Of a stretch of 9,187 nucleotides of DNA, positions 1 through 6,816 are shown in pieces; positions within the stretch are counted from its first letter, which is position 1; each line of letters begins with the position of its first letter. The DNA lies in contig JAVBMO010000034.1 of NCBI GenBank assembly GCA_031552355.1, positions 1-9,187 on the forward strand. Direction: 5' to 3'. The notes beneath the pieces were generated by a model. That model saw nothing but the letters and a program-made list of their open reading frames with translations. It was not told the origin of the DNA and did not search any database. The DNA comes from JAVBMO01 sp031552355. GTDB lineage: Bacteria; Bacteroidota; Bacteroidia; Bacteroidales; P3. A program made the translations under genes and the position numbers.

Positions 1-1263
1 TTCTTCGCGTTGAACCAAAGAAACACAGGCACGGATACCTTCTGTACGTGTGCTTCCTGTAATTTTCAACGCAATGGCGCTGATTCCATAATGTACTAAT
101 TCAGACAATAAGGTGTCGCCGTCCATGCCCGGATAAGCTGCTGTAAAGTAAAATCCATCGGCAATAGGATCACCCAAATCTTGATCATAAACAATGTAGA
201 AACCGTTGTCGGTAAACATTTTTTTCATAATTTTAGCACGTTCGCCATATTCTTTCACTTCTTCAACAAAGTTATATTTACCTTCGTTGGTAGCTTTTAA
301 AATGGCGGCTAAAGCATATTGTGGCGAGTGGGCTGTACCGGAACTAAGCACATAAAGGGAACCGAATACCATGGCGCGTCCGAATTGTTCGGTGTTGTAG
401 TATTTTTTCAGTTCTTCGCTTTTGCTGTCGAACAAGCCTGGGCTCAAAACCATCATACCGATACGTTGTCCGGCATAGCTGAAAGATTTTGAACTTGAAA
501 TCAATAAAATATATTCCTTAGTGTAGTTTGCAACCGAAGGTTGGTAGGGGGGAACGCCCGGTTTAGAATAGTCTTTTCTGAAATCCATGGCAAAATAGGC
601 CAAATCTTCAATAACCACAACGCCGTATTTGTTTGCCAATTCACCAATAATTTTCAATTCTTCGTCGGTAAAGCAAATCCAGGAAGGATTGTTGGGGTTT
701 GAGTAAAGAATGCTATTTACATCGCCTTTCGACAAATAAGATTCTAATTTATCTCTTAATTTTTCGCCTCTGTAGTCGTAAACATCAAAAGTTTCTACAG
801 GAATTCCCAAGATTTGGCATTGTTGTTTTTGAACGGCAAAACCGGGGTCAATAAACAAAACTTTGTTCTTTTTAGTATCTCTGCGCGAAAGCGTAAGAAA
901 TGAAGCAAATCCGCCTTGCATGGAACCTACCGTTGGTAAACAACAATGTGCAGGAACCTCAATATTCATAAAGTTTTTTACGAACAAAGCAATTTGTTCT
1001 TTCAATTCATCCATTCCGTAAATTTCAGGATAAAGAGCAGCAATACCGCTTTTCAATGCTTCAATTTCGGCATCCACAGCAATTTTTGGCGCAGGCAAAC
1101 CAGGAATACCCATTTCCATGCGGATAAATTTGGTACCGGTTTCTTTTTCCACATCGTTAATCAATTTCTTGATTTCTCTGATGGATGCACTGCTGATGTT
1201 TTTAATGCTGTTGTTTTCGCAAACTTTTGCAATCAAATCGCGGCTCAAAGGAATGTTACTCAT
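1..1263 (-). CDS. PLP-dependent class I/II aminotransferase, C-terminus cut by window edge
   Basis: This is a fold-type I pyridoxal-phosphate aminotransferase, cytosolic, of unknown amino-acid substrate. The frame is open from an ATG at 1263 to the left edge, giving 421 residues that begin MSNIPLSRDLIAK. Visible catalytic elements are NPNNPSW with the PLP-contacting Asn at 192, EDLAY with the Asp that contacts the pyridine nitrogen at 220, and the Schiff-base lysine in SSSKSFSYAGQRIG at 259. GIRACVSLVQRE near the end carries the Arg expected to bind the substrate carboxylate. Similar proteins that I recall from Bacteroidota are about 430-440 residues, so probably only some 10-20 residues are missing. 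The gene starts 58 bp after the DUF4835 stop on the same strand and is probably co-transcribed with it. The family call is firm; the substrate is not known. Confidence 0.9.
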   Translation of the reverse strand, partial: MSNIPLSRDLIAKVCENNSIKNISSASIREIKKLINDVEKETGTKFIRMEMGIPGLPAPKIAVDAEIEALKSGIAALYPEIYGMDELKEQIALFVKNFMNIEVPAHCCLPTVGSMQGGFASFLTLSRRDTKKNKVLFIDPGFAVQKQQCQILGIPVETFDVYDYRGEKLRDKLESYLSKGDVNSILYSNPNNPSWICFTDEELKIIGELANKYGVVVIEDLAYFAMDFRKDYSKPGVPPYQPSVANYTKEYILLISSSKSFSYAGQRIGMMVLSPGLFDSKSEELKKYYNTEQFGRAMVFGSLYVLSSGTAHSPQYALAAILKATNEGKYNFVEEVKEYGERAKIMKKMFTDNGFYIVYDQDLGDPIADGFYFTAAYPGMDGDTLLSELVHYGISAIALKITGSTRTEGIRACVSLVQREE

Positions 1264-1321
1264 GTCTTTTTCTTTTTTGAAAGGTTTATATTGAAATAAA
1301 ATTAAAATTAATTATGTCTTT

Positions 1322-2215
1322 CTATTGTTTGAAAGCTTTTTCTAATTTTGTGATACTCACAGGGTTCACATCACGTACTATATTCATAACAACATCTTGC
1401 TCTTCTTTAGGCGCCGGCGTAAAAATGCTGATAAGTTCGTCTATTTTGGCTTCCATAAAAAGTTGTACGGCAAACAAACCCGATTGTTGTTTATATACTT
1501 CATGAATATCTTTTAAACCTTGCAAAATTCCTGCCCGGGCACTGGTTTGGTTCACCGACATCAAATCAAGCCCTTTTCTATGGTAGCTATAATTGGCATC
1601 GTGTAACTTTTGATAGGTGTTGTTTGTATAATTTTCCGCCAAGGAATAGTTGCTTTTGGTTCCATCGTTTGCTTTCCAGCCTTTGTTTCCCGAAGAGGAA
1701 GCCACTTGGACAATGTTTTGAGCATTAGAAAAGAAAACCTTTCCGCCATTGGGTGAAAAAGAATCGCCGTCGAGCCCTAAAAAAATATAGGCGTAAAAAG
1801 CAAGGGTAGAAGTGAGGTTTGATGTAAAGGAGTTCGGGTCGTAGGTAATCGGAATTGCGTCGTCGTAAGTGAAACGAAAATCGGTATTGATATAATTTAT
1901 TAAGGTCGTGGTATAGTTGGAATTGAAGACAGGGCGGCGTAGCTGCATAGTTATTTGGCTTTTGAATTCTGTGCGCGAAACCAATTCCGTGATATTGATA
2001 GTAATACTGCAATCGAGCCGTTCTTGGGCTTTGTAATTGAAGTTTGTCCAGCGTTGGTTATTTATGAGCTCATAAATGGCCGTCTGCATATTTTCAAAAA
2101 ACTTCTTGTCGCTGACTTGTACATTTTGGGTAATTACAGACACTTGACAATTAAGCTCTTGCGAAAAGAGCGAAAAAGGAATAAGGAACAAAAAGAGAAA
2201 AAACAATTTCTTCAT
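1322..2215 (-). CDS. Secreted DUF4835 family protein (type IX secretion PorD-like)
   Basis: This is a 297-residue exported protein of the Bacteroidota-specific DUF4835 family, which, as I recall, some databases now label type IX secretion system protein PorD. Residues 1-19 form a signal peptide (MKKLFFLFLFLIPFSLFSQ), with cleavage likely after Gln19. The mature N-terminus ELNCQV, the RWTNF segment near 55-59 and the ERLDC segment near 65-69 are typical of the family; Cys23 and Cys69 could form a disulfide, which is inference. An in-frame ATG at 2236 would add seven residues (MHRNFYS) before the signal peptide. I prefer 2215 because it puts the Lys-Lys charged region at the N-terminus. It lies 33 bp downstream of coaBC, the usual neighbour of this family. 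A role in the periplasmic or outer-membrane side of type IX secretion is inferred from the family label, not from any motif. Confidence 0.88.
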   Translation of the reverse strand: MKKLFFLFLFLIPFSLFSQELNCQVSVITQNVQVSDKKFFENMQTAIYELINNQRWTNFNYKAQERLDCSITINITELVSRTEFKSQITMQLRRPVFNSNYTTTLINYINTDFRFTYDDAIPITYDPNSFTSNLTSTLAFYAYIFLGLDGDSFSPNGGKVFFSNAQNIVQVASSSGNKGWKANDGTKSNYSLAENYTNNTYQKLHDANYSYHRKGLDLMSVNQTSARAGILQGLKDIHEVYKQQSGLFAVQLFMEAKIDELISIFTPAPKEEQDVVMNIVRDVNPVSITKLEKAFKQ

Positions 2216-2248
2216 GCTGTAAAAGTTTCTATGCAAAAATAAGCAAAA

Positions 2249-3457
2249 TTACTTGTTGAACAAGATTTTTAACTTATTTACTATATCTTTTGCTACGTCT
2301 GTTTTTTCTTTCAAAGGAAACACGTCCGTATTCCCTTGTTTATCAAGGATTGTGATTTTGTTTGTACAATGCTTAAAACCACTTCCTTTGTCGTTCAAAG
2401 AATTGAGAACAATGAAATCCAAGTTCTTTTTTTGCAGTTTTTCTTTTGCATTGTCAATTTCGTTGTCGGTTTCCAAGGCAAATCCAACCAAAATTTGGCC
2501 TGATTTCTTTTGTTTCCCCATTTCTGACAAAATATCAACTGTTGGAATCAGTTCTAAATTCCACGCGTGTTTAGATTTTTTTATCTTTTGCGAAGAAACT
2601 TCTTTTGGCGTGAAATCGGCTACAGCAGCGGAAAAAATCCCTGCATTGCACTTTGGAAAATGTTTTGCACACGCTTTGTACATTTCCGCCGCGGATTCTA
2701 CAGAAATCCTGTCAATATTCGGATGCTTGGCTTGCAAAGAAGTGGGGCCGGAAACCAAAATAACTTCAGCGCCCTGTGCCGCCAGTTCTTCTGCAAGGGA
2801 AAAACCCATAAGCCCCGAAGAATAATTACCGACAAACCTTACGGCATCTATCTTTTCGTATGTGGGGCCTGCGGTAACCAATATTTTTTTACCTTGCAAA
2901 GGCAATTGCTCGCTTGCAGTATAAAAATCTTCAATTTGTTTGAGAATGTTTTCAGGTTCTTCCATGCGGCCCTTGCCTTCGTAGCCACAGGCAAGAAAAC
3001 CTTCAGAAGGTTCAATAAAATGAATTCCGTTTTCTTTCAAAAATTGTATATTCCGGCAATTGCTGAAATGGGAATACATTTTTGGATTCATGGCCGGACA
3101 AACGAAAACGTCTTTGTTAAAAGCAAAAAAAGAAGTGGAGAGAGCATCGTCTGCTATGCCGTTGGCAAATTTTCCTATGCTGTTGGCTGTGGCCGGTGCA
3201 ATAATGAACAGGTCTGCCCAATCGGTTAATGAAATATGTTCGGTAGAGTATTCGCCGGCAGTTTCAAATACATTGGCATATATTTTATTTTGCGAAAGTG
3301 TTTCCAATGTAAGGGGCGTTACAAACTGCAAAGCATTTTGGGTTACCGCCACTTTTACTTCGGCGCCTTCTTTTTTCAGCAGACGTATAAGTAAAGGAAT
3401 TTTATAAGCTGCAATTCCACCGCTGATGCCTAATAATATTTTTTTTCCTGACCACAT
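2249..3457 (-). CDS. coaBC: Bifunctional phosphopantothenoylcysteine decarboxylase / phosphopantothenate-cysteine ligase
   Basis: This two-domain cytosolic enzyme makes 4'-phosphopantetheine for coenzyme A: CoaB ligates cysteine to 4'-phosphopantothenate using CTP, and CoaC decarboxylates the product with FMN. At 402 residues it is full length (E. coli about 406). The CoaC half, residues 1-180, shows the flavin-binding start GISGGIAAYK, the active-site His74 in EHISLTDWAD, APATANSIGKFANG, the PAMNPKM motif at 121-127, and the substrate-clamp Cys157 in ACGYEGKGRM. The CoaB half, from about 189, shows TAGPTYEKIDAVR, Asn211 in GNYSSGLMG, AAVADFTPK and the KIKK lysines at 291-294. All key residues are present. 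The gene is separated from rpoZ by about 107 bp containing a hairpin terminator, so it probably has its own weak promoter or depends on read-through. I see no clear -7 box just before it. Confidence 0.97.
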   Translation of the reverse strand: MWSGKKILLGISGGIAAYKIPLLIRLLKKEGAEVKVAVTQNALQFVTPLTLETLSQNKIYANVFETAGEYSTEHISLTDWADLFIIAPATANSIGKFANGIADDALSTSFFAFNKDVFVCPAMNPKMYSHFSNCRNIQFLKENGIHFIEPSEGFLACGYEGKGRMEEPENILKQIEDFYTASEQLPLQGKKILVTAGPTYEKIDAVRFVGNYSSGLMGFSLAEELAAQGAEVILVSGPTSLQAKHPNIDRISVESAAEMYKACAKHFPKCNAGIFSAAVADFTPKEVSSQKIKKSKHAWNLELIPTVDILSEMGKQKKSGQILVGFALETDNEIDNAKEKLQKKNLDFIVLNSLNDKGSGFKHCTNKITILDKQGNTDVFPLKEKTDVAKDIVNKLKILFNK

Positions 3458-3500
3458 TTCACATTCTTTTTGAAAGATTGAGTAAAAAGGAAATAAGTAT

Positions 3501-3537
3501 TTATAAAAAAGGTATAAACCTGAGTTTATACCTTTTA
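3501..3537 (-). terminator. Intrinsic terminator after rpoZ
   Basis: A perfect 13-bp stem (3507-3519 pairing with 3524-3536) closes on a four-base loop. On the minus strand it is followed directly by a run of six T (complement of 3505-3510), the layout of a rho-independent terminator for the leftward bamD-rpoZ transcript, just after the rpoZ stop at 3564. The stem is A/T-rich but has two G-C pairs in mid-stem and one at the loop. It lies before coaBC, so it may act as a partial terminator setting the ratio of rpoZ to coaBC mRNA. On the plus strand it also ends in four T, so two-way action is possible. Confidence 0.8.
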
Positions 3538-3562
3538 CAAAATTTTGTATCTAAAAATAGAT
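3536..3562. repeat. Two small inverted repeats abutting the rpoZ terminator
   Basis: TACAAAATTTTGTA (3536-3549) is a perfect 14-bp palindrome, and ATCTA/TAGAT (3549-3553 and 3558-3562) is a perfect 5-bp repeat around four A. Together with the terminator hairpin they tile 3507-3562 without a gap, right up to the rpoZ stop codon. The palindrome is symmetrical as duplex DNA and could be a protein site; as RNA it has no room for a loop without losing central pairs. Confidence 0.5.
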
Positions 3563-3563
3563 G

Positions 3564-3911
3564 TTATGCTTCTTCTTCTACTACTACAGCCGCTTCTTTT
3601 TCAGGGTTGCGATATTCCAACTCCTCGTTCAAATATTCTTTAATGGCAATAAGGGTTGGTTTGGGAAGCTGTTCGTAATATTTTACAATTTCTATTTGTT
3701 CACGATTTTCGAAAACTTCTTCCAAATTGTCTGTAACGTTGGCATATTCTTCAATTTTTTGCAAAAGTTCATGCTTCATTTCAGCGGCAATTTGGTTACT
3801 GCGTTTTGAAAGCATGGCAACAGTTTCATAAACGTTTCCTGTCAAATCGCTGAAATTCTGCATGTTTCTAGTTACAGTTGTGTTGTCTGTTTTAATTTTT
3901 CTGAAATCCAT
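3564..3911 (-). CDS. rpoZ: DNA-directed RNA polymerase omega subunit (Rpb6-like)
   Basis: This 115-residue protein matches the omega (RpoZ/Rpb6) family in its Bacteroidota form, a small subunit that helps the beta-prime subunit fold and assemble into RNA polymerase. The recognisable core is NVYETVAMLSKRSNQI at 26-41, matching the family pattern in which a helix ends in Arg plus a Gln/Asn-containing turn. It is longer than E. coli omega (91 residues), with a C-terminal extension ending in an acidic tail (VVVEEEA). It starts 26 bp after the bamD stop, so the two are almost certainly one transcript. The pair bamD-rpoZ followed by coaBC is a gene order I know from Bacteroidota, which supports the call because omega is weakly conserved in sequence. 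A hairpin terminator follows immediately. Confidence 0.85.
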   Translation of the reverse strand: MDFRKIKTDNTTVTRNMQNFSDLTGNVYETVAMLSKRSNQIAAEMKHELLQKIEEYANVTDNLEEVFENREQIEIVKYYEQLPKPTLIAIKEYLNEELEYRNPEKEAAVVVEEEA

Positions 3912-3937
3912 TTTTTGAAATATATGTTTGATACTTG

Positions 3938-4738
3938 TTATTTTAATTTTGCTAATTCGTCAAGAGATTGTGTATAAAACCCCTGAACTTCTTTCAAATA
4001 TTTTGAATCGGAAAATTTTGCTGAAAATTTGTCAAAATTCTGAACCACAGCCTGATAACGCTCTTTTTTTTTGGAAGAGACACTATGTCTTGCCAATTCG
4101 TAAGAAGACTTAATCATATAATACAAAGCAGGTTCTGTATATTCACTGTGAGGGTATTCTCTGACAAAAGATACCAAAGCAACCGTTGCTGCTTTGTATT
4201 GTTCTGTTTTGTAATAAAGATAGGCTGTGGAATAGTCTTTTAAAAGAATTTTATGGCGTAATTCCTCAACATATTTTATAACTTCATTGGTTTTTTCGCT
4301 CTGCGGATAACGGTCTAAATATAACTGGAAACTTGCAATGGCTTCTTTGGTAAGCGTTTGGTCTAGCTTATAATTTGGCGATTCTTTATATTTGCAAAAA
4401 GCCGATAAATAAAGGGCTTCTTCGGCATTTTTGCTGTAAGGGAATTGTTTGGTAAAAGTAGCAAATTGGTAACCTGCGGTAAAATAATCTTTCATCCCTA
4501 ACAGGGACTTTCCATAATAAAAGCTGACAGTTTCGGCTTTGTCTTTTCCGCGATAGTAAGTGGCCAGATTTTCAAAAAGTTGTACGGCTTTGTAATAATT
4601 TTCTTTGTTATACAATTCCATGGCAGCATTGTACTTTGCATCATAGTCGTTGCTTTTCAGCAATTTGTTGTAATTGCTGCAACTGCTAAGAAGCAAGGCA
4701 CATAAACTGAAAAATATACAAAGTTTTACTTTTTTCAT
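3938..4738 (-). CDS. bamD: Outer membrane protein assembly factor BamD (lipoprotein)
   Basis: BamD is the essential lipoprotein partner of BamA in folding beta-barrel proteins into the outer membrane, acting on the periplasmic side. The 266-residue product begins MKKVKLCIFF and has a lipobox ending LSSC with the lipidated Cys at 20. The mature part is a run of TPR-like helical hairpins, for example YNKENYYKAVQLFENLA, EEALYLSAFCKY and YYKTEQYKAATVALVSF, with the Phe/Tyr-Pro turn motifs (KQFPYS, DRYPQS, REYPHS) typical of BamD/YfiO. E. coli BamD is 245 residues. A further ATG at 4774 would add twelve residues (MFCLKLLVPLHV), but a promoter -7 box lies between the two starts, so I reject it. The gene is first in the leftward cluster and transcribed away from aroC. 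Confidence 0.93.
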   Translation of the reverse strand: MKKVKLCIFFSLCALLLSSCSNYNKLLKSNDYDAKYNAAMELYNKENYYKAVQLFENLATYYRGKDKAETVSFYYGKSLLGMKDYFTAGYQFATFTKQFPYSKNAEEALYLSAFCKYKESPNYKLDQTLTKEAIASFQLYLDRYPQSEKTNEVIKYVEELRHKILLKDYSTAYLYYKTEQYKAATVALVSFVREYPHSEYTEPALYYMIKSSYELARHSVSSKKKERYQAVVQNFDKFSAKFSDSKYLKEVQGFYTQSLDELAKLK

Positions 4739-4744
4739 AACATG

Positions 4745-4774
4745 CAAAGGTACTAATAATTTCAGACAAAACAA
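4745..4774 (-). promoter_or_regulatory. Bacteroidota-type promoter for bamD
   Basis: On the minus strand the -7 box TACCTTTG (complement of 4745-4752) fits TAnnTTTG exactly, with a TTG (complement of 4772-4774) 19 bp upstream as the -33 element. The predicted transcript start is around 4740, only a few bases before the bamD ATG at 4738. This excludes the upstream ATG at 4774 as the main start and implies a very short or absent leader. Confidence 0.6.
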
Positions 4775-4934
4775 TTCATTTATTGTAATGTTGTATAGGA
4801 AATGATAAAATAACGCAAAAATGCCTTTTGTGTTGTGGGAAAAGTGAAATTAGCAAAAAATGAAATTAATGAAAAATGCTTGAAATTTTGCAAATTCATG
4901 AAAGGAACAATAATTTATTTTCTTTGAAAAAACG

Positions 4935-4942
4935 TATCTTTG
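4935..4942 (+). promoter_or_regulatory. aroC: Bacteroidota-type -7 box for the aroC operon
   Basis: TATCTTTG matches TAnnTTTG exactly and ends 38 bp before the aroC ATG. No TTG or TTTG lies at the ideal distance; the nearest candidate is a TTTA 17 bp upstream, so the -33 element is poor. The expected transcript start is near 4947, giving a leader of about 35 nt. Confidence 0.5.
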
Positions 4943-4980
4943 CCAAGATTTTTTGAATCACATAAAAGCCTATTTTCACA

Positions 4981-6036
4981 ATGAGCATTGGTAGAATTTT
5001 TAAATTTACTAGTTTTGGCGAATCGCATGGGCCTTGCATTGGCGGTGTTATAGAGGGTTGCCCTTCAAATTTCCTTTTGGATTTCAATGAAATTCATTCG
5101 GATTTGCAAAATCGTGCGCCCTCAGATTTTTATGAAACAGCTCGTAAAGAACCGGATAAAGTGGTTTTTCTTTCTGGAATTTTTGAAGGACGCACTACTG
5201 GGCACCCCATTGCATTTACCATTGCCAATACTTCGCAAAATTCTTCCGATTACGAACATTTAAAGGATATTTACCGTCCGTCTCATGCCGATTTTACCTA
5301 TGAACAGAAATATGGCATTCGGGATTACCGCGGTGGTGGACGTTCTTCGGCAAGGGAAACTGCTGCAAGAGTTGTGGCAGGTTCTGTGGCAAAACAAATT
5401 CTTAGGGCAAAAAATATCAATTTGTTCGGATTTGTTTCACAAATAGGAACTGTAAAAGCGGATTTTGATATAGATACTTTGAAATTCGAAGAACTCAAAG
5501 GACATAAATTTCGCTTTGCTTCGGCCGAAAAAATTCCTTTGGTGGAAGATTTGCTGATGACTTGTAAAGCGAAAGGTGATACAGTGGGTGGCGTGGTTAC
5601 ATGTGTGTTGAAAAATGTACCTGTTGGTTTGGGTGAACCTGTTTATGATAAATTGCAGGCCAATTTGGCCAAGGCTATGTTTAGTATCAATGCAGTAAAA
5701 GGCTTCGATTATGGCGCCGGATTTGAGGCTGCGTCTATGTTTGGAAGTGAGCATAATGATTTTTTTACTTCCGACTTTTCAACGCAAACAAATAATTCCG
5801 GTGGAATTCAAGGAGGAATTTCAAATGGGCAGGATATTTATTTTCGCGTGGCATTTAAGCCCATAGCTTCTTTGCAACAGCCTGTGGAAGTTGTTACCAG
5901 GCAAGGTGAAAAGAAAATAATGACAATTGGCGGACGGCACGATGTTTGTGTGGTTCCTCGTGCTGTTCCCATTGTGGAAAGCATGGCTGCTATGGTTCTT
6001 TTAGACCACTGGCTTTTAAATCAGGCAATTAAATAA
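4981..6036 (+). CDS. aroC: Chorismate synthase
   Basis: AroC catalyses the last shikimate-pathway step, converting EPSP to chorismate with reduced FMN, in the cytosol. The 351-residue product (E. coli 361) carries the family signatures: FGESHG with His16 at 12-17, RPSHADFTYEQKYGIRDYRG with His102 around 99-118, GGGRSSARET at 118-127, and GGRHDVCVVPRAVPIVESM near 317-335. The start is clear: the ATG at 4981 gives MSIGRIFKFTSFGESHG, a few residues shorter before the first motif than E. coli. The loop that usually reads RRxPGQ is QNRAPSD here (43-49), which is unusual (see findings). The gene heads a plus-strand operon with the DUF4369 lipoprotein and lpxH. A -7 box lies about 39 bp upstream of the start. 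Confidence 0.97.
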   Translation: MSIGRIFKFTSFGESHGPCIGGVIEGCPSNFLLDFNEIHSDLQNRAPSDFYETARKEPDKVVFLSGIFEGRTTGHPIAFTIANTSQNSSDYEHLKDIYRPSHADFTYEQKYGIRDYRGGGRSSARETAARVVAGSVAKQILRAKNINLFGFVSQIGTVKADFDIDTLKFEELKGHKFRFASAEKIPLVEDLLMTCKAKGDTVGGVVTCVLKNVPVGLGEPVYDKLQANLAKAMFSINAVKGFDYGAGFEAASMFGSEHNDFFTSDFSTQTNNSGGIQGGISNGQDIYFRVAFKPIASLQQPVEVVTRQGEKKIMTIGGRHDVCVVPRAVPIVESMAAMVLLDHWLLNQAIK

Positions 6037-6056
6037 TCTTATAACGTAAAATTAGG

Positions 6057-6815
6057 ATGAAAAAAAATATCTTATTTGTATTAGGCTTGGGTTTTATTTT
6101 TCTGAATTTTTCTTGTACAAAAACTATGAAAGATAACGAATTTCAGATTAATGGCACTTTTGAAAATCCACAAAAAGGCCATTATATATATATAAAAGAA
6201 ATTACTCCAACCGAAATCGTTACCTTGGATTCTGTGCAATTGGGTTCTTCCGGCGAGTATTCTTTCAAACGGGAAATGTCGTATCCATCGCTGTACATGC
6301 TTTTTTTGACGCCTTACGAATTTATAACCATTTGCCCGAAAGGCAAGGAAACCATTGCTGTCCACGCCGACCAAAAGGCTTTTTCGGCTACCTATACTGT
6401 AACCGGTTCACCGGAATCTGAAAAACTGTGGACTTTAAATAAAGAAACTTTAAAAGGTGTGGCCGATTTGGGCGTGTTGGCAAAAACTTGGGACAATGTC
6501 AAAATAGAAGAAAACAAGGATAAAATCAGGGCTGAATTGGATTCTCTTTATCAAGCTTGTTTCAGGGAACAAAAGCAGTATAATTTGGCTTTTATTGAAA
6601 AAAACAAAGGCAGTTTAATTACCTTAATTGCTATCAACAAAGACTTTAATCGCAAAAATCTTTTTACGCCTCAAAACGATTTTGCTGTTTTTGAGGAAGT
6701 TGTAAAAGGCTTGGAGCAACAGTTGCCCGGAAATCCGCATACCATTCAGTTTTCGAAGGATGTAAAAAAAATGGAAGCCCTTATGGTTATTGAAAAAGCG
6801 AATGAATTACAGTAA
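6057..6815 (+). CDS. DUF4369 domain-containing lipoprotein
   Basis: This 252-residue protein is predicted to be exported and lipidated. MKKNILFVLGLGFIFLNFSC is a hydrophobic signal segment with the candidate lipidated Cys at 20; the lipobox (NFSC) is atypical at -3. Residues about 27-125 match DUF4369, a beta-rich domain usually found at the N-terminus of Bacteroidota TlpA-like thiol:disulfide proteins, seen in INGTFENPQKGHYIYIK, LDSVQL, GEYSFK and VTGSPESEKL. The rest (about 125-252) is charged and helical and ends without a thioredoxin fold; there is no CxxC. It lies 20 bp after aroC and ends one base before the preferred lpxH start, so it is inside the operon. It could be a shortened paralogue of the TlpA-like family that has lost redox activity. 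Its function is unknown. Confidence 0.85.
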   Translation: MKKNILFVLGLGFIFLNFSCTKTMKDNEFQINGTFENPQKGHYIYIKEITPTEIVTLDSVQLGSSGEYSFKREMSYPSLYMLFLTPYEFITICPKGKETIAVHADQKAFSATYTVTGSPESEKLWTLNKETLKGVADLGVLAKTWDNVKIEENKDKIRAELDSLYQACFREQKQYNLAFIEKNKGSLITLIAINKDFNRKNLFTPQNDFAVFEEVVKGLEQQLPGNPHTIQFSKDVKKMEALMVIEKANELQ

Positions 6816-6816
6816 G

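Noticed and set aside
946..1299. 117-codon plus-strand frame over the aminotransferase
   Set aside because: It is antisense to the well-supported aminotransferase start, and its composition (many Phe, His, Asn) is what an antisense shadow gives.
2567..3229. 220-codon plus-strand frame inside coaBC
   Set aside because: It is long but antisense to coaBC, where every catalytic motif is intact; the product resembles no known family.
4896..5087. 63-codon minus-strand frame over the aroC start
   Set aside because: It is antisense to the conserved FGESHG region of aroC and covers its promoter; it is a shadow of the real gene.
6183..6194. TATATATATATA run as a possible phase-variable tract or promoter
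   Set aside because: It encodes Tyr-Ile-Tyr-Ile within the DUF4369 domain, in frame and consistent with the domain pattern; there is no sign of frameshift or of a -33/-7 pair.
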